Assembly: GCF_036689815.1 (NCBI RefSeq)
Contig: NZ_JBAHUR010000009.1
Coordinates: 72,718-136,717, forward strand
Direction: 5' to 3'
Source: Magnetovibrio sp. PR-2
GTDB taxonomy: Bacteria > Pseudomonadota > Alphaproteobacteria > Rhodospirillales > Magnetovibrionaceae
DNA length: 64,000 nt
The notes below the pieces were generated by a model. That model saw only the letters and a program-made list of their open reading frames with translations, was not told where the DNA came from and ran no database searches. The position numbers were made by a program, and so were the translations under genes. The number at the start of each line of letters is the position of its first letter. The stretch's first letter is position 1. Positions 18,045 through 27,698 of this stretch are shown here, piece by piece.

Positions 18045-18422
18045 TTAATGCGGCGCTGGACCGCCCATAACCAATCCGACGGTGATGGTCACCATCAACA
18101 ACACGCCAAGGCCAACAAATACTCGACTGACAAGGATGAGGGGGTTGGCGGGTTCGATCTCTTGTTCGCGCACGCTGGAACGCAATATGCCCATAAACAA
18201 GATGACGAAATAGACATACAGCCACACCAGCCACGCCAAGAGCAAATAACCAAACGCCCCTTCAGGAATGTGGCGCAGCCCCATGATCACAACCAAAAAT
18301 GCGGCAATTTGGCTAAAACCGCCGACAAAACCCCATAGACCGAACGTGCGGCCCAAGGGAAATTCACCGCGCCACAACGCGATCAGGGAATGGGGATTGG
18401 GGGGGTTGGAATTTTCGTCCAT
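18045..18422 (-). CDS. small membrane protein of unknown function
   Basis: A 125-residue product with about four predicted membrane helices: LWGFVGGFSQIAAFLVVIMG, GYLLLAWLVWLYVYFVILF, and VFVGLGVLLMVTITVGLVMG, plus a weaker first segment near LIALWRGEFPLGRTFGLWGF. The N-terminus is Pro/Asn rich. I do not recognise a family. It is divergent from the single-domain response regulator. Confidence 0.7.
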   Translation of the reverse strand: MDENSNPPNPHSLIALWRGEFPLGRTFGLWGFVGGFSQIAAFLVVIMGLRHIPEGAFGYLLLAWLVWLYVYFVILFMGILRSSVREQEIEPANPLILVSRVFVGLGVLLMVTITVGLVMGGPAPH

Positions 18423-18502
18423 CGTATCTTCTTATGCCTCTAATCTTGATGTATATATACGACTAATGAGTGGATAAACAGAACAGAAAAAAGACTTTCA
18501 TC

Positions 18503-18865
18503 ATGAGCACCGTCCTCATCATAGACGACGACAACGATTTGCGCCGCCTGATCGCGGCTTACCTTGGCAGCGCCTCTCACACCACAGTTGAAGCCACCAA
18601 CGGCCAAGAAGGCATTGCCCAGGCCAAAGCCTCCCTGCCGGATGTTATCATCTTGGATATCAACATGCCGGTGATGGACGGCACCAAGGTCATCAAAGAA
18701 TTGCGCACGTTCGAAGGTACCGCAAAGATCCCCGTCATTGCCCTAACCGGCATGACGGACACACAAATGCGCGACGATATGTATGAGCGCGGCGTGGACG
18801 CCTACGTCACCAAACCCATCGACTTCCCTGTCTTGTTGGCCAAAGTCGCTCAGCTGGCGTCCTAA
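18503..18865 (+). CDS. single-domain response regulator (CheY-like)
   Basis: A 120-residue receiver domain without an output domain. The acidic pocket Asp8-Asp9-Asp10, phospho-acceptor Asp52 (VIILDINMPVMDG), Thr in VIALTGMTD and Lys104 in YVTKPI are all present. It is therefore expected to be phosphorylated and act by protein contact. No kinase is adjacent; the histidine kinase at 21.2-23.5 kb is a possible but unproven partner. ATG 18503 is chosen because the receiver fold starts directly there (MSTVLIIDDD). Confidence 0.92.
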   Translation: MSTVLIIDDDNDLRRLIAAYLGSASHTTVEATNGQEGIAQAKASLPDVIILDINMPVMDGTKVIKELRTFEGTAKIPVIALTGMTDTQMRDDMYERGVDAYVTKPIDFPVLLAKVAQLAS

Positions 18866-19152
18866 AGCGTTTTTAGCTTTTCTTCAAATTCTGGCGTGCC
18901 CAGACTGTCAACCAAGGCCAGCAAGCCGTCGCGTTGTTCAGCTGTGATGGAGCCCACGCCCTGATAGCCGTTGAGCCGGTCTTGGTAAAATTCCTGGGTG
19001 CGTTTCACCGCATGGCCGAACGACCAGTTGCTTTTGTCCGCCCGTTCTTCCCGGCACGCCAAAAGCTGGCGATGATCGCTGATGACTTCGGCGCGAAACT
19101 CATCAAACCAGGTTTGCGGCCGGTCGTTGGGCAAAGATTTGTAAAAACTCAT
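18862..19152 (-). CDS. conserved hypothetical protein
   Basis: A 96-residue, soluble, mixed-charge protein beginning MSFYKSLPNDRPQTWFDEFR. It has no signal peptide or membrane helix and I recognise no domain. Its stop overlaps the stop of the response regulator by 4 bases, and it starts 16 bases after the nnrS stop on the same strand, so it may be cotranscribed with nnrS. Confidence 0.6.
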   Translation of the reverse strand: MSFYKSLPNDRPQTWFDEFRAEVISDHRQLLACREERADKSNWSFGHAVKRTQEFYQDRLNGYQGVGSITAEQRDGLLALVDSLGTPEFEEKLKTL

Positions 19153-19168
19153 GAGCGATAGTTTGGCG

Positions 19169-20401
19169 TCAGCCCGGCCGCCCGTCAATCCGTGGACGGA
19201 TTAAGATTGGAACGTAAACCACTAAAAAGCACACAAACGCCAATGACCACGCCACTCCAGACGCCATGACCAGCTCCAGCGTGTGGGTTTCAAACACCAT
19301 CACCCCGACCCGCAAGACCCCGGCCAGCGTCACCAAAATATAAGCCAACACCGTCAGCGGTGCAGCCCGCACAGCACGTCCCGTGTGCCCAAGCGACGCC
19401 CGGGTCATAATACCCAACGTGAAGGTGCCAATAGCACCGATGGCGAACGCGTGCAGCGCGTCGCTCATCCGAATGAGGCCGAAATCAGCCAGCGCCATAA
19501 AAATCAGGCTCGCCATCAGCCACACATAACCCAAGTGCAAAACCCACAAGATCGGATTACCCAAGGTGCGCCAGCCTTGCCACCCGGCAAACCGAACCAT
19601 ATGAGCCACCGCAGCCACCACCGTCAAACCCCCGGCCCATGGCGATTGAACCAACACTTGATCGACCACCAACACCCCCCACGTCAGCCAAAGAACGGCC
19701 CGGTCCACGCTGGGGTTTTGGCGGACTTTCACACCTGGGTTTGCGTGACCTAAGTAGCTTGACGTGAAGCTTGGCGTCACGCGCCCGCCCATGACCGTGA
19801 TCAAAACCAACATGGCGTCCACGCCCAACATCAATCCTTGCTGGGCCAAGTCGAGACCGAAAACTTCATAACCCAGGACACCCAGATGTGTCAGGAGATT
19901 GCCCGCAAGCGCCACGACCAAAATGGGAACAAAGACAAACTGACGGCGGTGTTGCGGATCGATGAGCGGGCGAATAACCACAGCCAACAGCATCGCCAAA
20001 AACAAAAGGTCCAGAACCGCAACCCATGCATACGGCAGTTGGGCTTGCCCCCAATAGGCCAAACGCCCGACCAGCCAAAGGGCGCTGAGCACCATTAAAA
20101 TCAGCCCCTTTTGCGCTTTGACTTTGGTCCAGTTGGGCACCACCGTCAAAAAGAATCCCGCAAGTGCGGCTGTCGTGAAGCCAAAAATCATTTCATGCCC
20201 ATGCCAGACCGACGGTGGCGCATGCAAAGGATAATCCAGGTGTCCGGCAAACAGCCCAACCCAAACAGGCACACTGAGCGCGCCAAACACCCCAGCCAGC
20301 AAAAAGAACGGTCGAAAACCATAATTAAAAAGAGCAAACCGGCCTGCAGGTTTTGGCGGTTCAGCAAATGGGTCTTCGATTTGGATGGTGGTTTTGGGCA
20401 T
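19169..20401 (-). CDS. nnrS: NnrS family membrane protein
   Basis: Polytopic membrane protein of the NnrS family, a haem- and copper-containing protein linked to nitric-oxide stress and denitrification. It is about 410 residues with around twelve hydrophobic segments. Family signatures seen are FNYGFRPFFLLAGVFGALSV near the start, WHGHEMIFGFTTAALAGFFL and VIGGRVTPSF-like VMGGRVTPSFTSSYL. HAFAIGAIGTFTLGIMTRASLGHTGR appears near the C-terminus. ATG 20401 is used; an upstream TTG at 20443 would add 14 residues. No FNR or NnrR dyad was recognised upstream. Confidence 0.93.
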   Translation of the reverse strand: MPKTTIQIEDPFAEPPKPAGRFALFNYGFRPFFLLAGVFGALSVPVWVGLFAGHLDYPLHAPPSVWHGHEMIFGFTTAALAGFFLTVVPNWTKVKAQKGLILMVLSALWLVGRLAYWGQAQLPYAWVAVLDLLFLAMLLAVVIRPLIDPQHRRQFVFVPILVVALAGNLLTHLGVLGYEVFGLDLAQQGLMLGVDAMLVLITVMGGRVTPSFTSSYLGHANPGVKVRQNPSVDRAVLWLTWGVLVVDQVLVQSPWAGGLTVVAAVAHMVRFAGWQGWRTLGNPILWVLHLGYVWLMASLIFMALADFGLIRMSDALHAFAIGAIGTFTLGIMTRASLGHTGRAVRAAPLTVLAYILVTLAGVLRVGVMVFETHTLELVMASGVAWSLAFVCFLVVYVPILIRPRIDGRPG

Positions 20402-20566
20402 GGGACGCCTGGGGAGTTTCTCTGTTGGAAAATGTTCGCTCAACCTGAACCCAAAGTGAATAGCCTTTTCAGGCTCGGTTCAGGCGGGCATGTTCATACT
20501 GACCTTATTGACAGTCGGTGATGGGCTTTTCCCTCCCTTCCGCAGGTTCATCCCCGGCAAAAGAAA

Positions 20567-20599
20567 AAGACCGCCCCTTTTTATCACAGGGGCGGTCTT
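20567..20599 (-). terminator. rho-independent terminator of trxA
   Basis: Read on the minus strand, AAGACCGCCCC-type arms (20589-20599 with 20567-20577) form an 11-bp stem around an A/T loop, then a T-rich tail. It lies 24 bases after the thioredoxin stop. Confidence 0.85.
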
Positions 20600-20623
20600 C
20601 GTCTTTGATATTAATCAAGCGTC

Positions 20624-21010
20624 TTAGTCGTCGCCTTGCAGTTCTGCTTCGGCTTGGGCTTCGGCGATTTTTTTACGCACGTCGTCCATGTCCAAAGATT
20701 TGATTTGATTGATCAATTCTTCCAAGCCTTCCGCCGGCAAGGCACCAGGTTGGGAGAAGATCAAGATTTGATCGCGAAAGGCCGCCACGGTCGGGATGGA
20801 CTGAATGCCAAATTGAGCGGCAACCACTTGTTGCTCTTCGGTATCACACTTGGCAAAGGTCACGCCTTCATGCTTGCTAGATGCTTCTTCGAAAATGGGA
20901 CCGAACATTTTGCACGGGCCGCACCATTCAGCCCAAAAATCGATCAAAACAATGTCGTTGTCTTCGATCGTGCTTTCCAAATTATCGGCGGTCAGGGCGA
21001 TGGTGGCCAT
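20624..21010 (-). CDS. trxA: thioredoxin
   Basis: Cytoplasmic thioredoxin of 128 residues. The active site is FWAEWCGPCKMFGP. The fold is otherwise standard: VLIDFWAEW strand, FAKCDTEEQQ, IQSIPTVAAF with the cis-Pro. It carries an extra acidic C-terminal helix of about 20 residues (KKIAEAQAEAELQGDD) beyond usual thioredoxin length. The loop after the third strand (FRDQILIFSQPGALP) also differs from classical TrxA, where a Lys-Gly turn is common. It is thus a thioredoxin-like paralogue rather than surely the main TrxA. It is monocistronic with its own terminator. Confidence 0.9.
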   Translation of the reverse strand: MATIALTADNLESTIEDNDIVLIDFWAEWCGPCKMFGPIFEEASSKHEGVTFAKCDTEEQQVVAAQFGIQSIPTVAAFRDQILIFSQPGALPAEGLEELINQIKSLDMDDVRKKIAEAQAEAELQGDD

Positions 21011-21154
21011 GATATTTCCTTAGACTTGTGGGAACGCATCACGCCATGGCCGGATGCTCACACCGGACCGCTCCAAACATATAAGATTTTGCAAATATAA
21101 ACAGAACGGCCTGAAAATGCTACCCCCGGGCTGGGGATAACCTTAACCATACAA

Positions 21155-23509
21155 TCAGCTGACATCCGTATAGGTTTTTGCGCCCGCTGCATCAATGTGT
21201 TCAATCCCGGTGGTGCCGTCATGTTTGGCATGGTTGGAAATCTCCAACATCATACGACCCGGGGGGAAATGCGCGCTGACTTCGGTGCCCTTGCCGACTT
21301 CACTTTCAATCACCATTTTGCCGCCATGCAGCTCAATGAAGTTGCGCGTCAAGTGGAGCCCCAGGCCCGTGCCTTCGTATTCGCGCGCCAAAGAACTATC
21401 AACTTGGCCGAAGGGGCTGAGAACCGTCGAAATGTCTTCTTTTGCGATGCCGATGCCGGTGTCTTTAACCGCCAAAATCAAGCCGCTCCGCCCGTCTAAC
21501 TTTGCTGTAATCGTAACCTGCCCACCGTCGGGGGTGAACTTGACGGAGTTGGACAACAGGTTGATCAACACCTGTTTGATGCGCCGTTCATCGCCATGCA
21601 TCATGGGCAAGTTGGGATCGATGTCTGTTTCGATTTTCAGATTTTTCTTTATCGCTCGTTCGTTCACCAAACGCAGACAGGACTCGGTTGCTTTATCGAT
21701 GCTGATTTCTTCTTCGCGAAGTTCAAACTTACCTGCTTCAATGGCGGAAACATCCAAAATGTCGTTGATCAAATTCAAAAGATGCACGCCGGAATCTTTG
21801 ATATGACAGGCATAGTCCAAATACGTGTCTGAACCAACTTCACCGAACATTTCGAGCTTGATGATGTCGGAAAAACCGATGATCGCATTCAAGGGCGTAC
21901 GCAGCTCGTGAGACATGTTCGCCAAGAATTCAGACTTGGCGCGGTTGGCCATTTCCGCTGTTTCTTTGGCTTCAAACAAGGCCCGTGTTCGCTCCATCAC
22001 GCGGCGTTCCAAAACATCGTGTGATGCTTGCAACATCTTTTCGTCGCGTTTGCGTGCCGTGATATCTTGAGCCACCAACATTAAGCGGTCTTCGCCGTCA
22101 AATGGTAAAACTTCACCGGTAAACAAGAAATCCAACCCCTCCCCCGACTTGGTTCTCAGCTGCGCTTCCAAAGAGCTAATGCGGCCCTTGGCTTGGAGCT
22201 GCTGGGTCATCTTTTCACAATCGGCAAAGTCCACCCACATGCCCAGTTCGGTCATGGTTTTGCCAATCACGTCGCGACGCTCATAGCCCAAAATGGTCAG
22301 CCACATTTCATTGACGTCATGGATCTTGCGAGTCTCCATCCCTGAAATCGCCACCAACGCCGGGCTGGCGCGAAACGCCAAGGCCAGTTGTTGCGCCACA
22401 CGCGCGCGTTCCTGTTCGGCCAAGACCTCTTCGGTCACGTTGGTGCCGGTGCCGCGATAGCCCTTGAATTCCCCCTTGCTGTTAAAGATTGGGCGTCCAT
22501 TAACCCGCACAAAAATGGTTTGTCCGTTGGTTTGAACGGGATAAACCAAATCGGAAAACGGACGGTGGGCCTCTAGGTCGGCGAAGTGACGGTTCCATTT
22601 GTGCGGATTGTTTGTGACGTCTTCTTCAGCCCATGCCGCGCGAGAAGAACCGATAAACTTTTGCGCAGGCAAGTGCATCGCCGTTTCCGCCTGCGGGCTG
22701 AAATAGGTGAATTTGTGGTCTTTGTCCGTTTCCCAGAGCCATTCCGAAGCCGCTTCCAAAAAGCTCTGCAATCGCATTTCACTGTGTTGCAAAGCCTTTT
22801 CAGTCTGGCGACGTTCTTCGACTTCGCGTTGGATGTGATTGTATTGTTTTTTCAAGATACGATCGGCACGCAAAACGATCATATACAAAATCAAAAATAA
22901 CAGGCCGAACAACCCCACCAATAGGGTCACCAGCTGCAAGGTCGCATCTTTGACACGCTCCAGCGTCAATGTCACGTCGGAATACAGTTCCAAGACACCC
23001 ACAATCTCATTGTCGAACATAACCGGCACATAACTCGCAACGAGGTCACGGTCTGCCTTTTGTCCATAGATGGATTCAAACAAATCCCGGTGTAACAATA
23101 GGCTTGAGACATTGCCTTCTAAGGCCGCTTTGAACTCGCCCCGGTCGCCGACCATCGATCCGATTTGGTGCACATCCGTGGAATACACCACCGTCCCATC
23201 CAGCAAATAGACTTTCACCTTCAACACATCCAAGCCCGAACTTGCCATGAGGAAATAGTGGTTGAGCTTGGCATAGTCCCGGCTCTTCACGAAGTGCTTG
23301 CTGTCCGCGACGGCCGCGCGATCTAAAAACTGTTTCAGGCTCTGGCCCAGTGTATTGGTGAACGAGCGGGCCAAAGTGGCATTGCGCTGTTCGGTATTGC
23401 TCACCATTTCCGTTGTCATTTGATTGTTTAAGACAGCACCCAGCACGGCGCAGACCACGACAATGGCCAATGCGCTTGCCAGCGAAAAATTACGAACCAG
23501 ACGATACAT
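21155..23509 (-). CDS. membrane sensor histidine kinase with two PAS domains
   Basis: A 784-residue hybridless kinase. An N-terminal membrane helix (residues about 10-30) and a second near residues 190-212 flank a periplasmic sensor region (about 31-190) with LDVLKVKVYLLDGTVVYSTD, resembling a Cache-type fold. Two PAS domains follow (about 243-365 and 375-495). A HisKA domain has FLANMSHELRTPLN (His534), then HATPase with NLLSNSVKFTPDGG (N box), VKDTGIGI (G1) and EGTGLGLHLTRNF (G2). No response regulator is adjacent. The ligand is unknown. Confidence 0.92.
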   Translation of the reverse strand: MYRLVRNFSLASALAIVVVCAVLGAVLNNQMTTEMVSNTEQRNATLARSFTNTLGQSLKQFLDRAAVADSKHFVKSRDYAKLNHYFLMASSGLDVLKVKVYLLDGTVVYSTDVHQIGSMVGDRGEFKAALEGNVSSLLLHRDLFESIYGQKADRDLVASYVPVMFDNEIVGVLELYSDVTLTLERVKDATLQLVTLLVGLFGLLFLILYMIVLRADRILKKQYNHIQREVEERRQTEKALQHSEMRLQSFLEAASEWLWETDKDHKFTYFSPQAETAMHLPAQKFIGSSRAAWAEEDVTNNPHKWNRHFADLEAHRPFSDLVYPVQTNGQTIFVRVNGRPIFNSKGEFKGYRGTGTNVTEEVLAEQERARVAQQLALAFRASPALVAISGMETRKIHDVNEMWLTILGYERRDVIGKTMTELGMWVDFADCEKMTQQLQAKGRISSLEAQLRTKSGEGLDFLFTGEVLPFDGEDRLMLVAQDITARKRDEKMLQASHDVLERRVMERTRALFEAKETAEMANRAKSEFLANMSHELRTPLNAIIGFSDIIKLEMFGEVGSDTYLDYACHIKDSGVHLLNLINDILDVSAIEAGKFELREEEISIDKATESCLRLVNERAIKKNLKIETDIDPNLPMMHGDERRIKQVLINLLSNSVKFTPDGGQVTITAKLDGRSGLILAVKDTGIGIAKEDISTVLSPFGQVDSSLAREYEGTGLGLHLTRNFIELHGGKMVIESEVGKGTEVSAHFPPGRMMLEISNHAKHDGTTGIEHIDAAGAKTYTDVS

Positions 23510-23671
23510 ACCGCGCGCCGCTTATCCGGCGTTTTTTTTGTGTTTTAAACCCTACAGGACGCGCGGTGTGTTGAGTAAACAAACCCAACCCCACTGCCGT
23601 CCCCCCGAACCTTAAGAGTAACACACCTTTCTAGTGGGGCAAGTGCAGCCCGTAAACGTCACTAGACGCGT

Positions 23672-23706
23672 AAAAAAAATGAGGCCAGGGCGAACCCTGG
23701 CCTCAT
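23672..23706 (-). terminator. rho-independent terminator of glnK-amtB
   Basis: On the minus strand ATGAGGCCAGGG-TTCG-CCCTGGCCTCAT forms a 12-bp stem with a stable TTCG loop, followed by eight T. It starts 25 bases after the amtB stop. Confidence 0.95.
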
Positions 23707-23730
23707 CCGTTCCCTTAAAGGGGATATGGC

Positions 23731-25044
23731 TTACAGTTTTGCGGAACCGTGGCCAAATTCGGGATAGGCTTCCAGACCAAGCTCGGCTTTGTCCAGACCA
23801 TCCATTTCTTCTTCTTCGCTGACACGGACACCCACGGTAACTTTGAGGGCGAACCACACGATTGCGGAGAAGATGAAGGTGTATGCACCGATAGCAACGA
23901 TACCCGTCAACTGAGCAACGATGTCAGCACCGGAGAAGACGACCGCGATCGTGCCCCAGATACCAGCCACCAAGTGGACGGAGATTGCGCCAACAACGTC
24001 ATCGATTTTCAGTTTGTCCAGCGCAGGAACTGCGAAGACAACGATGATACCGCCGATTGCACCGATGATGATGGCCAGACCCGGGGTCGGAGCCAGCGGT
24101 TCAGCGGTGATGGACACCAAACCAGCCAATGCGCCGTTCAGAGCCATGGTCAAGTCAACTTTCTTGTAGATGACTTGGGTCAGCAACATCGCGGCAACAA
24201 CGCCACCGGCCGCAGCCAAGTTGGTGTTGATGTAGATGGAACCGATGTCGCGAACGTCAGCTGCGGAACCCATAGCGAGTTGCGAGCCACCGTTGAAGCC
24301 GAACCAGCCCATCCACAAGATGAACGTACCCAGCGTCGCGAGCGGCAGGTTTGCACCCGGGATCGGACGAACTTGACCTTCCGGGCCATATTTGCCTTTA
24401 CGAGCACCGATGATGATCGCACCAGCCAAAGCAGCCCAACCACCAACAGAGTGAACGATGGAAGAACCGGCGAAGTCGGAGAAGCCCAGTTCGGACAACC
24501 AACCACCGCCCCAGCTCCAAGAACCTTGGATCGGGTAGATGATACCGGTCAACAGCACGACGAAGATCATGAACGGCCACATTTTGACACGTTCAGCAAC
24601 CGTACCGGAAACGATGGACGCCGTTGCAGCAACGAAGACCATTTGGAAGAACCAGTCGGAACCAGCGGAGTAGCTGCCTTGATCGGCAACGAAGCCAGCT
24701 TCGGTAATGGCCGGATCAGATGCGCCCCAGATGGCGAAGCTGCCGATGTAACCGGAAACGTCCATGTACATCAGGTTGTAGCCAACCAAGTAGTACATGA
24801 TGCCGGCGATGGAGTAGATGCCGATGTTTTTCAACATTTGCATGGAGGTGTTCTTGGTGCGAACCAAGCCGCCTTCCAACATTGCAAAGCCAGCAGCCAT
24901 CCACATCACCAAGAAGCCGTGCATCAAGAACGACAAGGTGTTGAAGATAAACGCCGTCTCACCAGAGACTTCAGCATGAGCGGGAACAGCTGCCAGAGAC
25001 AGTGCAACGCCCAAGGTGGAAAGTTTCAAAAGATTGCTTTTCAT
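23731..25044 (-). CDS. amtB: ammonium transporter AmtB
   Basis: Inner-membrane ammonium channel, 437 residues with a signal peptide (SLAAVPAHA) and eleven helices. Landmarks are FMLHGFLVMW-type LMHGFLVMWMAAGFAMLEGG, SIVHSVGGWAALAGAI with the first pore His, FILWMGWFGFNGGS, and ISVHLVAGIWG with the second pore His. The C-terminal cytoplasmic tail GVRVSEEEEMDGLDKAELG binds GlnK. It is 11 bases downstream of glnK in the same operon, the classic arrangement, and would be blocked by deuridylylated GlnK. A strong terminator follows. Confidence 0.97.
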   Translation of the reverse strand: MKSNLLKLSTLGVALSLAAVPAHAEVSGETAFIFNTLSFLMHGFLVMWMAAGFAMLEGGLVRTKNTSMQMLKNIGIYSIAGIMYYLVGYNLMYMDVSGYIGSFAIWGASDPAITEAGFVADQGSYSAGSDWFFQMVFVAATASIVSGTVAERVKMWPFMIFVVLLTGIIYPIQGSWSWGGGWLSELGFSDFAGSSIVHSVGGWAALAGAIIIGARKGKYGPEGQVRPIPGANLPLATLGTFILWMGWFGFNGGSQLAMGSAADVRDIGSIYINTNLAAAGGVVAAMLLTQVIYKKVDLTMALNGALAGLVSITAEPLAPTPGLAIIIGAIGGIIVVFAVPALDKLKIDDVVGAISVHLVAGIWGTIAVVFSGADIVAQLTGIVAIGAYTFIFSAIVWFALKVTVGVRVSEEEEMDGLDKAELGLEAYPEFGHGSAKL

Positions 25045-25055
25045 ATTTCGTCTCC

Positions 25056-25406
<351 letters not shown>

Positions 25407-25463
25407 CTAAATGAACTGTTAGCCATGATCAACGCACAACGCGCCGCCAGCTGGGCCCATAAA

Positions 25464-25479
25464 AGCAACGGTCGTGCCA
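25464..25479 (-). promoter_or_regulatory. sigma-54 promoter of glnK-amtB
   Basis: On the minus strand TGGCACGACCGTTGCT matches the sigma-54 consensus (TGGCAC-N5-TTGCW) at every defined position. The predicted start of transcription is near 25453, giving a leader of about 60 bases before glnK. Confidence 0.9.
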
Positions 25480-25608
25480 AAAGCGACAACAATGAACTAA
25501 TGCACTGTAAATGAATGATTATCTTTGAAGTGTTTGGAACAAGTTGATTTCTAAGGCGCTTTTTTACGCTCTTTTTTTAATCACAAATTAACTGATGGTG
25601 AAATTTTA

Positions 25609-25625
25609 TGCACATCAAATGTGCA
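25609..25625. promoter_or_regulatory. NtrC-type dyad between glnK and the DUF1538 operon
   Basis: TGCACATCAAATGTGCA has the TGCAC-N7-GTGCA arrangement of NtrC (NRI) binding sites. It sits 130 bases upstream of the sigma-54 promoter -24 element, a usual enhancer distance, and also upstream of the divergent plus-strand operon. A second site next to it was not clear. Confidence 0.7.
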
Positions 25626-25738
25626 CACGGATTGAGCAAAAAGATAAAAAAAGAGTGGCGGAGCATGCCTCATGAACAGTATTTACGCTCATATATGGTC
25701 TTTAGTCGCGACAGGTTTGAAAGATGATGCTTCACATC

Positions 25739-25769
25739 AAAAGCCAGGGCATCGCGCTCAGGCTTTTTT
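25739..25769 (+). terminator. rho-independent terminator inside the glnK/DUF1538 intergenic region
   Basis: AAAAGCC (25739-25745) pairs with GGCTTTT (25761-25767); GGGC/GCTC extends the stem after one mismatch, and a T-rich tract follows. No gene on the plus strand ends upstream of it. It must terminate either a short RNA arising in this gap or the leader of the operon starting at 25893 (attenuation). Confidence 0.7.
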
Positions 25770-25892
25770 CTTCTTGCGCCAAATAATCGGTATTTTAAGC
25801 ACCTACAAAGATTGCGGCTGTAACATTTCCATGAAAATATGGGCCGCTATGTTCTTGAGAGACTAAACAAATATAATACACAGGGGACAAAT

Positions 25893-27695
25893 ATGCCCAA
25901 GGAGATTCGCTTCGGCGCTTTCGTTCGTGAGGTCAATTCCCGACACAGATATCTGAGCTACAATCACGTCACACCCAAACTCGACCATGATGACAACGGT
26001 GAGCCCGTTCCCGTTCGTGTCCGGCCCTACAAGTTAGGCTCGACTATGGCGCTGCGGCTTATCCAGCCATATGTCGGCATTCGTTTGATCGATCAGATGC
26101 GCGCGGTGTTGCCGTTGGCTTTGTATTTGGTGCTGTTTCAGATTGTCGTTCTGCGGTCCGACATTGCCGATGCCTGGACGATCACCGCCGGGTTGGTCGC
26201 CGTCATTTTGGGCCTGATGTTCTTTATGGAAGGCTTGCGTGTCGGCTTGATGCCCTTTGGCCAGGCCTTAGGCTCGTCCTTACCCACACGCGCAAAACTC
26301 CCCGTCGTTTTGATCATCGCCTTTTTGTTAGGGATTGGCGTGACTTTTGCCGAACCCGCCATCGGCGCCCTAAAAGCGGCAGGCGCCATCGTCAATGTTC
26401 AATCCGCACCTTATTTATATACGCTCCTAAACGATTGGGCAGAGGTCTTGGTGTTGGGGGTCGGCATCGGTGTCGGCGCTGCTGCCATCGTCGGCACACT
26501 TCGGTTCCTTTATGATTGGAGCCTGAAACCTCTGATCTATCTGACTCTCATCCCGACCATTGGCTTGACGTTCTTTATCAGCCTTGACCCGGAGCTATCG
26601 AAAACTTTGGGGCTGGCTTGGGATTGCGGCGCCGTGACCACCGGACCGGTAACCGTTCCACTGGTGCTCAGCCTCGGCATCGGCATCGCCGCTGCGGCGG
26701 GCAAAGGTGGTGATGGCATGTCGGGCTTTGGCATCGTAACCCTGGCATCCTTGTTTCCGATTTTGGTCGTGATGGGGCTGTCCGTCTATGTCCACCAGTC
26801 CACAACACCGGCAGACATCATTGCCGCCGCTCAGCTCAGCAATGGCACAGCCGACACCACACCTTGGTTCGATCAAACGCCATGGGTCGAAACCATCGCC
26901 GGACTGCGTGCCATCGTGCCGCTGGTGATTTTCCTGTTTTTGGTTCTGACGTTTGTGCTCAAAGAAAAGTTGCCGCACCCCGGTAAAATCTCTTACGGCA
27001 TTACCCTGTCCGTCATTGGCATGATTATTTTTAATCTTGGGCTCACCTATGGCTTGTCGAAGTTGGGCGCGCAATCGGGTGGCATCGTTCCCGCCGCGTT
27101 CACACAAATCACAAGCGTGGAAACCTCACCGCTTTACGACTGGTTGGTCGGCTTGATGATCGCCATCGCGTTTGCCTGGATTTTGGGCTTCGGCGCGACC
27201 TTGGCAGAACCGGCGCTCAACGCGCTGGGCATCACGGTCGAAAACCTCACCAATGGTGCTTTTAAGAAAAAGACATTGCTGTATGCCGTATCCATCGGTG
27301 TGGGGTGTGGCATCGCCATTGGCGTTGCCAAGATTGTGTTCAACATTCCCATCGCCTGGTTACTCATCCCCGGATACATCACAGCCTTGGTCCTGACGTT
27401 CTTTTCCAACGAAGAATACGTCAATGTCGCCTGGGACAGCGCCGGGGTGACCACCGGGCCGGTAACCGTACCTTTGGTGCTTGCCATGGGATTGGGGTTC
27501 GGCGATGCCGTCAACGCCGTTGAAGGCTTCGGCATTTTGTCGATGGCGTCAATCGGGCCGATCATTTCGGTTCTCAGCGTGGGCCTTTGGGTGCAGTGGA
27601 AAGTCAACGCCCAACATCGGCGTTACGACGAAACATATGAAGCCGAAAAACAAATTTTGGAGACCGGCGCGTCGGTTCCCAGTCAATCGGAGTAG
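25893..27695 (+). CDS. DUF1538 membrane protein (tandem duplication)
   Basis: A 600-residue integral membrane protein with two DUF1538 units. The signature appears twice: GLAWDCGAVTTGPVTVPLVL near residue 246 and NVAWDSAGVTTGPVTVPLVL near residue 511. Each follows a run of hydrophobic helices and a TFAEPAIGAL/TLAEPALNAL motif. The N-terminal 60 residues are hydrophilic. The fold has pseudo-symmetry like many transporters, but no substrate is known for this family. ATG 25893 has GGGG seven bases upstream. Two PII-like genes follow at 3 bases and with a 4-base overlap, implying a PII-controlled transport or signalling unit. Location beside glnK-amtB suggests nitrogen physiology. Confidence 0.88.
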   Translation: MPKEIRFGAFVREVNSRHRYLSYNHVTPKLDHDDNGEPVPVRVRPYKLGSTMALRLIQPYVGIRLIDQMRAVLPLALYLVLFQIVVLRSDIADAWTITAGLVAVILGLMFFMEGLRVGLMPFGQALGSSLPTRAKLPVVLIIAFLLGIGVTFAEPAIGALKAAGAIVNVQSAPYLYTLLNDWAEVLVLGVGIGVGAAAIVGTLRFLYDWSLKPLIYLTLIPTIGLTFFISLDPELSKTLGLAWDCGAVTTGPVTVPLVLSLGIGIAAAAGKGGDGMSGFGIVTLASLFPILVVMGLSVYVHQSTTPADIIAAAQLSNGTADTTPWFDQTPWVETIAGLRAIVPLVIFLFLVLTFVLKEKLPHPGKISYGITLSVIGMIIFNLGLTYGLSKLGAQSGGIVPAAFTQITSVETSPLYDWLVGLMIAIAFAWILGFGATLAEPALNALGITVENLTNGAFKKKTLLYAVSIGVGCGIAIGVAKIVFNIPIAWLLIPGYITALVLTFFSNEEYVNVAWDSAGVTTGPVTVPLVLAMGLGFGDAVNAVEGFGILSMASIGPIISVLSVGLWVQWKVNAQHRRYDETYEAEKQILETGASVPSQSE

Positions 27696-27698
27696 ACG

